A stretch of 13,477 nucleotides of DNA from JANOYY01 sp031418035 (GCA_031418035.1 JANOWU010000103.1:1-13477); one strand, 5' to 3'; shown: positions 1 to 6,935, counted from the stretch's first letter. Translations and numbers: made by a program. Notes: generated from the letters alone by a model not told the origin.

Positions 1-476
1 TGACGGTGAGCGGACTTGAGGAAGTATTGATCGACATCGAAATAGCTGAGGGTGAGTTCATGCCACTCGACGCGTGTTGCCTTCGCCTCGGGCTTTCTGG
101 GCTCCTTGTTCGTCGCATGCTCGTTCTTCCCGAATCGCCACTGTTGGTTGCGGTAGGTGACGTCTTTGTCGTTCGTTGCAAACGTCAGGCTCTTCGATAT
201 CTCCGACTCCGTCCAGTTCTCGCCCTCCTCACTCTTCCCGAAGGGCGATCCCCATTCCGATTCCTCGGCGTAGTTTTCGGGCGTGAAGCTCTCCGACTGG
301 TAGTTTTCGGTCGCAGAGCTCTCTGTCGCGAAGCTCTCATTTTCGAAGGCCTCGCCAAAGGGCGATCCCCACTCACTTTCGTATGTCAACGTATCAAATG
401 ACTCGCCGGGCGTCTCGTTGAACGACGCTCCAGCGAACCCCTCACTGGCAAAAGGCGATTCGAGCGCGAAGGTCAT
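1..476 (-). CDS. ESPF-motif acidic repeat protein, N-terminal part only (C-terminus beyond left edge)
   Basis: The reading frame opens with ATG at 476 and stays open for 158 codons to the window edge, so the C-terminus is missing. Its ATG overlaps the stop of the preceding gene as ATGA (473-476), implying translational coupling. Residues 1-95 are very rich in Glu, Ser and Phe. They hold LESPFA at 5-10 and two near-identical copies of SEWGSPFG (34-41 and 73-80), separated by irregular ESF/ENY units. From about residue 96 the composition changes to a more ordinary, partly basic sequence, perhaps the start of a folded domain. No signal peptide or membrane segment is visible. The LESPFA and EW-x-SPF motifs recur in the 756-aa protein encoded first in this operon. 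I do not recognise the family; the function is unknown. The shared N-terminus suggests a common sorting, assembly or processing tag (inference). That this is a real gene is well supported by the overlap, the frame and the motif match. Confidence 0.8.
   Translation of the reverse strand, partial: MTFALESPFASEGFAGASFNETPGESFDTLTYESEWGSPFGEAFENESFATESSATENYQSESFTPENYAEESEWGSPFGKSEEGENWTESEISKSLTFATNDKDVTYRNQQWRFGKNEHATNKEPRKPEAKATRVEWHELTLSYFDVDQYFLKSAHR
241..371. repeat. Repeated 14-bp units inside the ESPF-repeat coding region
   Basis: The 14-mer AAGGGCGATCCCCA occurs at 241-254 and again at 358-371. These encode the two WGSPF copies on the minus strand. Between them, shorter units recur: TAGTTTTCGG at 271 and 301, and GAAGCTCTC at 286 and 330. 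The repetition is in frame and gives the protein its E/S/F-rich repeat, so it probably arose by internal duplication within the coding sequence. Confidence 0.6.
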
Positions 477-1741
477 GATCGTGCGCCGTTCAACGCTGGC
501 ACCGGAGGAGTCGCGAAGAGGGGCTGTGACCCTGGCGCTCGCAACGGCTGCTGCGGCTGGTCTGGGCGAGCCAGGGTGTCTTGCCGAGCGATGACGCTGC
601 GGCCCTTCAAGGATTCCCCAGTGGCGGACTGCCACAGATCGATGATCTGATTGAGCGCCGGTGCGAGAACGCCTCCAGGAAGATAGAACACCTGCATCTG
701 GCCAGCATTCGTGAGCACTCCCGCCTCAATAATCCGAAGCAGCCAGGATACGAGCGGTGCGAGTTGGAACAACTCCCGTGAGCGTGGAGCAATCGTCATA
801 CCCACCCGTTGGGCCATAAGGGCCAGACGGTCCGCAGGGCTTGCGGCTTGCGCCCCAAGTGCGCTTACGATCGAAGTGTTGTCAGAGAGCGTCAGGTCGA
901 ACCAACTCATCGTGGTCACGGCCGCGAATTCCTCACGAGCCAACATCCCTCCACGGCGACGCATCTGCATCATGTCGCGAAGAGAGTCGCACAAGAGGAG
1001 CAAATACCCGTCATCGGTGGGGTTGGGCCCAGCGGTGTTTTGGCTGTTCTCGCGTGCCAGCCATATCTGACGGAGCAGCTCGACCCACTTGTCACGAAAC
1101 TGCGTGTTGGCAGCCGCACCGACATCTCGCTTCCAGGGCTGTGATCCGTCGCCGCCCATCCATCGAGGTGGCACCGGATGAGCGAGATCCCAACCAAACA
1201 TTCGCCAGTACGCATTACGACGGGTCACACGGCTTTCGGGGCGCAGGGCACTTAAGACCGAACCGATCGCAAACGCCGGCTGGTCTCGAAAGAACAGCTC
1301 CTCAGTACTTCGCAGCCACGCCACCGCGTCGTTGGTGAACTGAGCACTCAGCTGTTCGGTTGTCACTGCAAGTCGAACCACTTCACTGAAGATCTCGAAC
1401 AGGCCAGTGTTTTCAAGCAAATAGCCATAAATGAGGTGGTCCCAGATAGGACGATTCGCGGCATTGAAGCCAAAGGCGATGCCGGAGTTGTCGACGCCGG
1501 GGGGTTGGATACCCGATGGTCCCGCCGGCGCTCCTCCCACGACGCCGCCAGGCAGCGGAAAGCGGAGATCGTTGACTGGATTGATCGCACCGAGAAACGG
1601 TCCGGCCGCCGGGAATGCACCGAGATTGGGCGGACCAGCGGCCCAGACCTCGTCCAACCACCGACTCAATTGAGCGGGGTGTATGAGGAGAACGTCGGCA
1701 CGGTTCGCAGGCGGAAATTGGTTGGCCAGGTAGTTGAACAT
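473..1741 (-). CDS. Uncharacterised 422-aa protein of the ESPF operon
   Basis: This complete 422-residue frame starts at ATG 1741, with AAGGA about 8 nt upstream, and ends at TGA 473-475. The stop overlaps the ATG of the downstream ESPF-repeat gene (ATGA). No family motif is recognisable to me. The first 35 residues look like a folded or helical segment, residues 35-90 are Gly/Pro-rich, and about 100-380 is a mixed, Trp-rich and probably mainly helical region. The last 35 residues form a Pro/Gln-rich tail. There is no signal peptide and no convincing transmembrane segment, so it is probably a soluble cytoplasmic protein. It lies 32 bp after the 114-aa gene and is clearly part of the same transcription unit. 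Translational coupling to the ESPF-repeat protein suggests the two products act together, for example as a chaperone or adaptor for it, but that is inference only. Confidence 0.85.
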   Translation of the reverse strand: MFNYLANQFPPANRADVLLIHPAQLSRWLDEVWAAGPPNLGAFPAAGPFLGAINPVNDLRFPLPGGVVGGAPAGPSGIQPPGVDNSGIAFGFNAANRPIWDHLIYGYLLENTGLFEIFSEVVRLAVTTEQLSAQFTNDAVAWLRSTEELFFRDQPAFAIGSVLSALRPESRVTRRNAYWRMFGWDLAHPVPPRWMGGDGSQPWKRDVGAAANTQFRDKWVELLRQIWLARENSQNTAGPNPTDDGYLLLLCDSLRDMMQMRRRGGMLAREEFAAVTTMSWFDLTLSDNTSIVSALGAQAASPADRLALMAQRVGMTIAPRSRELFQLAPLVSWLLRIIEAGVLTNAGQMQVFYLPGGVLAPALNQIIDLWQSATGESLKGRSVIARQDTLARPDQPQQPLRAPGSQPLFATPPVPALNGARS

Positions 1742-1773
1742 CGGAGGTTCCTTATCGAAGACGTAGGAGAGGG

Positions 1774-2118
1774 CTAGTTGGTTTGGCCAAAACTTGACTG
1801 CAGACAGGCGCCGTTTGTGGGGTCCAGGAATTCGGACTGCACGACACGGTCTCGGGGACCGGTTTCGAGAGGGATGAGCGGCGCGACCCCGCCCTTAATG
1901 GTCAGTTCTTTGCGACTACCCGATGCGAACGTCACGCGCACCTTTGTGTGCTTCGTACTTCCGTAGTGCAGTTCGTCGACTCCCTTTCCGATTACTCGCT
2001 GGGGCATCGGTCCTGGGTTCGTCGGCTCGAACTGGATCCCCATCGCACTACCGAGCGCCTTGAATTTGTCATCGAGCTTTTTGCTGTCCGGATCCAATTC
2101 TCTTTGGTCAGTTGGCAT
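1774..2118 (-). CDS. Uncharacterised 114-aa protein of the ESPF operon
   Basis: This small complete frame starts at ATG 2118, preceded by a strong AAGGAG ribosome binding site with 7-nt spacing, and stops at TAG 1774-1776. It begins 27 bp after the metallopeptidase stop and ends 32 bp before the 422-aa gene, so it is an internal member of the operon. The N-terminal 30 residues are highly charged (many Asp and Lys) and probably helical. The rest alternates polar and hydrophobic residues in a way that suggests beta strands, with a basic stretch around KHTKVRVTF. It has a single Cys near the C-terminus. There is no signal peptide or membrane segment and I recognise no family. The strong ribosome site and its conserved-looking position between larger genes support a real protein, perhaps a small structural or regulatory component. 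Confidence 0.8.
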   Translation of the reverse strand: MPTDQRELDPDSKKLDDKFKALGSAMGIQFEPTNPGPMPQRVIGKGVDELHYGSTKHTKVRVTFASGSRKELTIKGGVAPLIPLETGPRDRVVQSEFLDPTNGACLQSSFGQTN

Positions 2119-2145
2119 GGTTCTTCTCCTTGTGGTTGTCGCGGT

Positions 2146-3390
2146 TTAGGCGGATCGTCGGATGAGGTTCGGGTTGCCGAGGTTCGACAACCAGTCGCGT
2201 AAGCGGGTCCCGTTCGCAGGGTCAGGAGCGCGGGTGGTGAGCCAGGCGAGAATTCGCACCGATTCACGTCGCATCAGATAGCTCGATGACAGCAGCGTCG
2301 GCCCCGCTCGTTCGCCGAGCACATTGAGTTCCGAAGGTGACACCCGACGCGGATCGATCAACGAGGTGAGTGGCCGACCGCCAAAGGCAGCCATCGGCTG
2401 GCGCGTGCACACATCCACGATGCCGGGCATCGCAGCAATGCTCTCTTGCGCCAGCCGTGCAACAGCGGTCGGCGCAGCCTCCATCGGGTGACGCTCCCAC
2501 CAAGCCTGGCCGACCATGTCCCACGGGCCCGGCCCGAACCAGCTCCGACAGAGTGCAACATTGAACATCACTCGTATCCATGGGAATGGGTGCGGATCTC
2601 CGAAAATCATCCGAAAGGCCGCACCCGACGTTCCGTCGACAACGTTCGCGAGAGCCGGCAGCGGCGCATACCCCGACAGGGCAAATGCGTAGACGTCAGC
2701 ACCGACTTCGCTGGCCCATCCTGCCCACGCATCGCCCAGTTCGACAGATTGGCTTCGAAGCTTTCGAGAAAGGGCGTCGGCAAGTTCCTGATTCCACCCC
2801 GTCAGGTGAGCGACCTGATGGCCTGTTTCATGCAGCAGCGCTGTTGGGTGACGCGCGTTGTGGCGAGTGATCTTGATCGCGGCTGCTGACAACGGGTTTC
2901 CTCGATCCCAAAGACGCACGCCCGCTTTGAGGATCGACGCCCCAAGTCCCTTGTCGAAATAGCACAGCACCGGCGGCGCTTCGATACCCAGTGGCCGAAG
3001 TACGTAGTCCATGCTGTCGGCGGCGAGGACATCGAGGCCACGCAATTGCGCGGCTGTGACGGGATCACTCCGGACCGCAAGGGCATCGCCGAAGAAGTCG
3101 AGGACGGTTTCTACTTGCACATATCGATCACGAAGCCGGAGCAAACGTTCCCGCAATTCATCGGTGGCGACTTCGGACCGAAACGCGCCGACGAGTTGCG
3201 CAGCCTCAAGGTCGAGTGAATCCGTCACTGATCGCAAACGTGCCCGGAGTCCGGTACTCAGGTATTCCTCGAGTTCGGCCCACGCCGAGTTCGATGCAAA
3301 AGCGTCGAGCTCGCGAAGTGCCGAGATTGCGTAGCGCCAGTGATCGAGTTCACTCTGCAGTTGGAGGCGACTCGCGGACCGCTCAGCCAT
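2146..3390 (-). CDS. Putative zinc metallopeptidase (HETGH), ESPF operon
   Basis: This 414-aa protein carries HETGH at residues 187-191, the HExxH zinc-binding and catalytic motif of zincin metallopeptidases. A further His follows at 195. A plausible third ligand is Glu228 in SEVGAD, 37 residues downstream, as in gluzincin-like enzymes. Residues 1-115 are helical, charged and coiled-coil-like, and could be a binding or regulatory region. The C-terminal 180 residues are Trp/Pro-rich and unrecognised. No signal peptide is visible, so it probably acts inside the cell or leaves by a non-Sec route. The frame is open 49 codons further upstream. I chose ATG 3390 because AGGA lies 7 nt before it and because it overlaps the upstream stop by 8 bp, while the extension is Arg/Ser-rich and overlaps the neighbour deeply. 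Its place directly after the 756-aa ESPF protein suggests that protein, or the other ESPF protein, as substrate (inference). The exact peptidase family is not identified. Confidence 0.82.
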   Translation of the reverse strand: MAERSASRLQLQSELDHWRYAISALRELDAFASNSAWAELEEYLSTGLRARLRSVTDSLDLEAAQLVGAFRSEVATDELRERLLRLRDRYVQVETVLDFFGDALAVRSDPVTAAQLRGLDVLAADSMDYVLRPLGIEAPPVLCYFDKGLGASILKAGVRLWDRGNPLSAAAIKITRHNARHPTALLHETGHQVAHLTGWNQELADALSRKLRSQSVELGDAWAGWASEVGADVYAFALSGYAPLPALANVVDGTSGAAFRMIFGDPHPFPWIRVMFNVALCRSWFGPGPWDMVGQAWWERHPMEAAPTAVARLAQESIAAMPGIVDVCTRQPMAAFGGRPLTSLIDPRRVSPSELNVLGERAGPTLLSSSYLMRRESVRILAWLTTRAPDPANGTRLRDWLSNLGNPNLIRRSA

Positions 3391-5653
3391 GGTTTCGTCC
3401 TGCCAGCACCGAAACCGCCGGGGTGGCCGGAGTGCCGCCGATGAGTGCTGCCTTGTCGCTGAACCGGAACTCAAACGTGAGGGTCGCACCCGGGCGCGGA
3501 TCGCGAGCCGCTTCAACGAACTTCGGCGCGAGTCCACTCACTGCGGCTCCCAAAGCCGTAAGTGCACCTTCTGATACAAGTCGGGCAAGAGCCTTTGCCC
3601 GGGCCGGTGCGACCGGCCCTGGAATCTTTGCCGAAAGGTGCCGCTGCAACCGCGCTGTGAGCGCGAGTTCGAACGCCGGACCGAGTAACGCTTTGACGCC
3701 GGCCAGCATCGCCGCTGGTTGTCCTTTCGCGACGGCCTCGGCGATCTGGTGTGATTCGCGCTCGCCGAGGTACAGATGGAGGCGTAGCGTCGGCACCGAT
3801 CCGGAGGCATCGAGTCGTACTTCGAATCGGCGGGTCCGCCGAATACGGCGTCCTGCAACCTTGAGGCGAAATAGCCGGGTACCCGGTGCAACATCTGGTG
3901 CCGCCGTCGGTGAGGACGGCCGAGCAGCTCGGCCCTGCCCCGGCTCGGCAATCAGCATCGATGCGATTTCGGGGGTCAACACTTCGAACTCGTCGGTCGC
4001 CACCAGTGCTTCGGGGAGACTTCCCTCCCCCTCGAACGCGGCGAGATGTCCGAGCTGGGTCCCCGGAATCGCCTCGTAAAGGTGCACCTCGCCCTGCACC
4101 GGCCATGCGCTCACGCCAGCGTCGAGCAGGCGAAGTTCAAGCGTGTCGCCCCCGGGGAACGTAATCGCGCGTGCGGTGGGACGTTGAATCACGATCGGGT
4201 AGGTCTCGGTGAATTTCTTGTACCGAAAACACGGGCGCGTCGAGCGCGGCATCATCATCCACACGCCGGTGCCGTGGACGGTGTCGACCATGGGCAGACC
4301 TGCTCGGAGAAGTGCGCGTGGCAGGTGCCGCGAGGCCGCCGACGCAAACGCCTCGTGGAGCTCGAGGTCACGAACCGGTCCGAGTTCGAGGGCCTCGGCC
4401 GGGAGCTCCATCACCTTTCGCACCGTGTCTTCTACCGTCGACACGAGCGCTTCCGCTCCCAGTCCTTCCGGTTGTGTCTCAGCTTCGAGTGTCAAGAGCC
4501 CGAGTCCAACGTCGACGATTGGACCGGAGATGGCTTTCGCCGCCTGTTCGCCGATCATTCCTTTGATGAGATCCGCCAGTCGGTCGGCGAGAAATCCCAC
4601 GACTCGTTGGCGTCCGATCACCGTGATGCCGAGCTTGATCAACGGCAGTGCGGCAAGAACAACGGGAATGAACTCTTCGAGTTCGAGACGGGGCACCGAC
4701 CCCGGTGTCGCTTCACGCAGCTGATTGGCCAGCCGCGCCCGTGCGGCGTCGAGGGCGGCAACCGTATCGGGGGTTTCGGCGAGTGCTTCCGCCTCGGCCT
4801 CGAACACCAAACGGTCCGCCTCCGTGTCGCTCGGCGCGAGGAGAGCCTCAGCAAGTTGGTGATCGAACGACTCGCCGAGTTCGTAGACCAGCGGTATTGC
4901 CGAACTCGCCTCGCCGGTGCCGAACAGCTTCTTTGCGAGCGTTTCGGCGATCGGCCGAACCGCGGGCGGGAGTTTTCCGAGCGCCGCCTTGAGCACGCGG
5001 CTCAGCAGTGGTTTCACCAAACCCTTCAGGGTGTTCCAGAGCTTGCCGAGCGGAAGGAACTTTCCGACCGCCTGAATTCCCTTCTTGGCGACGTTGACGA
5101 CGCCCTTGACTATGCTGCCCGCCTTCTTCAACAATCCGCCGAGGAACTGTTCTGTGGCGCTGCTCAACACGCCGGCCTCGGCAACGAATCGCGACCCGAC
5201 GGAGTCGATCTCATTTTCCGTAAGCGTTTCGATCGTGCGGCCAATGAAGTGTGCCTCGAGTCGTTCAAGAAGCCGGTCCGCTTCTGCACCAACGCCACCG
5301 ATGAAGGCCTCGGCCTCCGACGTAGCAAGCGCCGGTGCCTCGCCGTGCGACGTCCACATCGTCGTCGACATCAAGTGGCGCGCCGCCGCTTCATCGGCGA
5401 GCGCCTCGAGCGCGCCCATAAACTCTTCACTCTCCAGTTCGGCCATCAGGAGTTCGGTGGCGACCATCGACTCAGACGTCGTTTCGAACGACAGAGCCTC
5501 GGAGAACGGGGACTCCCATTCGGTGGCGACGGGCGATTGCGAACCCGCTCCGATGCCTTCGACCGGTGCGCTCAGCTGCGCACCTGCGAATGGAGACTCG
5601 AGCGACAGCATTTCCGTGTCGCTGTAGCCGACACCATTGAGTTTCGTTTCCAT
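3383..5653 (-). CDS. ESPF-motif large protein with lysine-rich amphipathic segment (putative membrane-active/cargo protein)
   Basis: This is the first gene of the operon. ATG 5653 is preferred over ATG 5731: it has GAGG(GGG) at 5658-5664 with suitable spacing, the conserved motif region follows closely, and 5731 has no ribosome site. The product is 756 aa. Residues 1-165 are acidic and contain LESPFA (18-23) and EWESPF (45-50). Residues 169-236 contain no Asp or Glu but eleven Lys and two Arg among Gly, Leu, Val and Ala, resembling a string of cationic amphipathic helices. Residues about 270-300 are acidic again, and 328-347 is strongly hydrophobic and may insert in a membrane. Residues 460-630 look beta-rich, and 635-715 are helical and Ala-rich. 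There is no N-terminal signal peptide. Its stop overlaps the metallopeptidase start by 8 bp. I do not recognise the family. A pore-forming, toxin-like or structural cargo protein kept inactive by its acidic N-terminus is one reading (inference). A phage-tail or contractile-injection cargo role is possible but not shown here. Confidence 0.85.
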   Translation of the reverse strand: METKLNGVGYSDTEMLSLESPFAGAQLSAPVEGIGAGSQSPVATEWESPFSEALSFETTSESMVATELLMAELESEEFMGALEALADEAAARHLMSTTMWTSHGEAPALATSEAEAFIGGVGAEADRLLERLEAHFIGRTIETLTENEIDSVGSRFVAEAGVLSSATEQFLGGLLKKAGSIVKGVVNVAKKGIQAVGKFLPLGKLWNTLKGLVKPLLSRVLKAALGKLPPAVRPIAETLAKKLFGTGEASSAIPLVYELGESFDHQLAEALLAPSDTEADRLVFEAEAEALAETPDTVAALDAARARLANQLREATPGSVPRLELEEFIPVVLAALPLIKLGITVIGRQRVVGFLADRLADLIKGMIGEQAAKAISGPIVDVGLGLLTLEAETQPEGLGAEALVSTVEDTVRKVMELPAEALELGPVRDLELHEAFASAASRHLPRALLRAGLPMVDTVHGTGVWMMMPRSTRPCFRYKKFTETYPIVIQRPTARAITFPGGDTLELRLLDAGVSAWPVQGEVHLYEAIPGTQLGHLAAFEGEGSLPEALVATDEFEVLTPEIASMLIAEPGQGRAARPSSPTAAPDVAPGTRLFRLKVAGRRIRRTRRFEVRLDASGSVPTLRLHLYLGERESHQIAEAVAKGQPAAMLAGVKALLGPAFELALTARLQRHLSAKIPGPVAPARAKALARLVSEGALTALGAAVSGLAPKFVEAARDPRPGATLTFEFRFSDKAALIGGTPATPAVSVLAGRNHG

Positions 5654-5657
5654 TGGA

Positions 5658-5664
5658 CCCCCTC
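5658..5664 (-). promoter_or_regulatory. Ribosome binding site deciding the start of the 756-aa gene
   Basis: On the minus strand GAGGGGG lies here, with its GAGG core 7 nt before ATG 5653. The alternative in-frame ATG at 5731 has no purine-rich stretch before it and would add 26 residues with no recognisable feature. Confidence 0.6.
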
Positions 5665-5716
5665 GTTCGTCAGTGTGACCGTACGGGGCGTGCGTCTTCG
5701 CACTGTCGTTGGTACG

Positions 5717-5754
5717 TGCGCGTTTCGTCATCGAGTCATGCGCGTTGCGTCATC
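5717..5754. repeat. Two 16-bp direct repeats with 22-bp period upstream of the ESPF operon (possible operator)
   Basis: TGCGCGTTTCGTCATC at 5717-5732 and TGCGCGTTGCGTCATC at 5739-5754 match at 15 of 16 positions and are separated by 6 bp. The 22-bp period is about two helical turns, so both copies face the same side of the DNA, as expected for a dimeric regulator. They lie 64-101 bp before the operon start codon, in non-coding DNA if ATG 5653 is the start. A third, weaker match (9 of 16) sits at the next period, 5761-5776. The regulator is unknown. Confidence 0.5.
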
Positions 5755-5781
5755 TTGCGATTCCGCTCGCGTCGTTCCCCC

Positions 5782-5808
5782 GTTATCCGAGTGTCAGCGC
5801 ACCGTCAA
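5782..5808 (-). promoter_or_regulatory. Possible sigma70-type promoter for the ESPF operon
   Basis: On the minus strand TTGACG (5808-5803) matches the -35 consensus at 5 of 6 positions. GATAAC (5787-5782), 15 bp downstream, matches the -10 consensus at 4 of 6. The spacing is shorter than the ideal 17 bp. If used, it would give a leader of roughly 120 nt that contains the 16-bp direct repeats. Nothing else in the 295-bp intergenic stretch 5654-5948 looks like a gene, tRNA or clear terminator. Confidence 0.3.
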
Positions 5809-5948
5809 CGGTTCGTGGCCAAGAGTTTTCAAGGGTCCGACTGAAGTGTCCAAGCCCGGGATGCAGGCGCCTTCGAATTAGCGGTCTTGGTCGCTATCCA
5901 CCAACAAAGCTCTAAGCTAGGCGAGGCCCCGTGGCCATTTTCGTGCAG

Positions 5949-6899
5949 TTACTCCGGGCGCGACGAGAGCGCTCGCCAGAGGGCGCGGTAGCTGGGGTAC
6001 TCGAGCCCGGCGACGACGTAGCCGGCGGCGATGAGTTCGCGATGGAAGCGTGGAAGGTTGCGCCAGGGGACGCCCGCATCGACATGGTGCGCAATGTGCC
6101 ACCCGGTGTTGTACGGAACCATCCAAAACCGGGCGGAGACGGATTGACGTACGTGGTGCGTGGTGACCCGCTCATCTTTGGAGTTGCGCATCCCACCGTG
6201 TTCGGCGATCGCCCGCAGCCGGTTCAACAGACGCCACACCGTCATCCACGGCAGAAACCACATGACCGGCCACGCCCACCATGCCACGGAGAAGCCGAGC
6301 ACGATCGCCAATGCAATTTGTGTACATATGATACGAATCACGGCGTTCCGCGTGACGGGTTTGTTAAGCCCACGGAGGATACTCCGCAGGACCTTGTATC
6401 CCGATTCTCCGAACATGTCTCGACGAAGACGACGTTGCAGCGTGGGTCGCGTGACGGGGTAGTCGGCGTAGAGCGATTTATCGGGTTCGGCCGGGCCCAG
6501 CGGGTCACGATGGTGGGCCATGTGGGAACGCCGATACCCCTCCTGCGACGAGAACGACAGTGGCGCAATCAACCAGTTGCTCACCAGATCGTTCCACCGC
6601 TGCGATGTGAAGAGCAGTCGGTGCGTGCCTTCATGCGACAAGATCCCGAACAACGCATGCGCGCGACCCATGAGGAGGAACGTCGGGATCCACAGAGGCC
6701 ACCAACCAGTTCGTTCCACGAGCAGGTCGACCCCGATCAGCACTCCAAACGACTGCACGTAGGCCAGTGCGACCGTTATAGCGTTGCGCCACGACACCAC
6801 CCGTCGAAGGTCGGCACGTAACTCGGGGACCGCAACCCCCGACGCGGTGAGACGATCGGTCGGGAGAACCGATGGCAGCAACGACGGCTCCGGAACCAT
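5949..6899 (-). CDS. Fatty acid desaturase family membrane enzyme
   Basis: The three histidine boxes of the membrane-bound di-iron desaturase/hydroxylase family are present (numbering from ATG 6899, 316 aa): HEGTH at 89-93, HMAHH at 126-130 and HIAHH at 268-272, plus a supporting His in AEHGG (234). Hydrophobic segments at about 42-62, 66-88 and 188-222 fit the family's membrane hairpins, which place the di-iron site on the cytoplasmic side. Such enzymes use O2 and an electron donor to desaturate or hydroxylate acyl chains, sphingoid bases or carotenoids; the substrate here cannot be read from the sequence. The frame extends to a TTG at 7013 (354 aa). ATG 6899 is preferred because the extra 38 residues are Arg/Trp-rich and family-atypical, but neither start has a strong ribosome site. 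It is downstream of, and codirectional with, the signalling genes. From the TTG the gap to the preceding stop would be only 12 bp, so co-transcription is plausible. Confidence 0.85.
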   Translation of the reverse strand: MVPEPSLLPSVLPTDRLTASGVAVPELRADLRRVVSWRNAITVALAYVQSFGVLIGVDLLVERTGWWPLWIPTFLLMGRAHALFGILSHEGTHRLLFTSQRWNDLVSNWLIAPLSFSSQEGYRRSHMAHHRDPLGPAEPDKSLYADYPVTRPTLQRRLRRDMFGESGYKVLRSILRGLNKPVTRNAVIRIICTQIALAIVLGFSVAWWAWPVMWFLPWMTVWRLLNRLRAIAEHGGMRNSKDERVTTHHVRQSVSARFWMVPYNTGWHIAHHVDAGVPWRNLPRFHRELIAAGYVVAGLEYPSYRALWRALSSRPE

Positions 6900-6935
6900 G
6901 GAGCTTTCGATCGTCAGCGTCGCGGTCACAGCCCA

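Noticed and set aside
3391..3537. 49-codon N-terminal extension of the metallopeptidase
   Set aside because: It would overlap the upstream gene by about 150 bp and is Arg/Ser-rich. ATG 3390 has a good ribosome site and an 8-bp overlap.
3216..4079. 287-codon plus-strand frame across the metallopeptidase and 756-aa genes
   Set aside because: It spans the junction of two well-supported minus-strand genes, has shadow-like Arg/Ser/Ala composition and no motif.
1..5653. Assignment of the operon to an extracellular contractile injection system
   Set aside because: The cargo-like features are suggestive, but no sheath, tube, baseplate or ATPase gene is in the window, so it is kept only as a hypothesis.
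5654..5731. 26-residue N-terminal extension of the 756-aa protein
   Set aside because: There is no ribosome site before ATG 5731, while ATG 5653 has one. The extension would also run into the direct repeats.
4046..5881. 611-codon open frame on the plus strand, antisense to the 756-aa gene
   Set aside because: It is a codon-bias shadow: it is rich in Arg and Cys with no domain, it overlaps a better-supported gene fully, and it has no ribosome site. Long antisense frames are common in GC-rich genes.
5860..5900. Possible tRNA T-arm (TTCGAAT) in the intergenic region
   Set aside because: The flanking bases do not form the five-base stem, and no acceptor or anticodon arm can be folded around it.
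5920..5945. GGCC-CCGT-GGCC followed by ATTTT as a terminator after the desaturase
   Set aside because: The stem is only 4 bp, and the T-run lies on the plus strand, the wrong side for the minus-strand desaturase gene.
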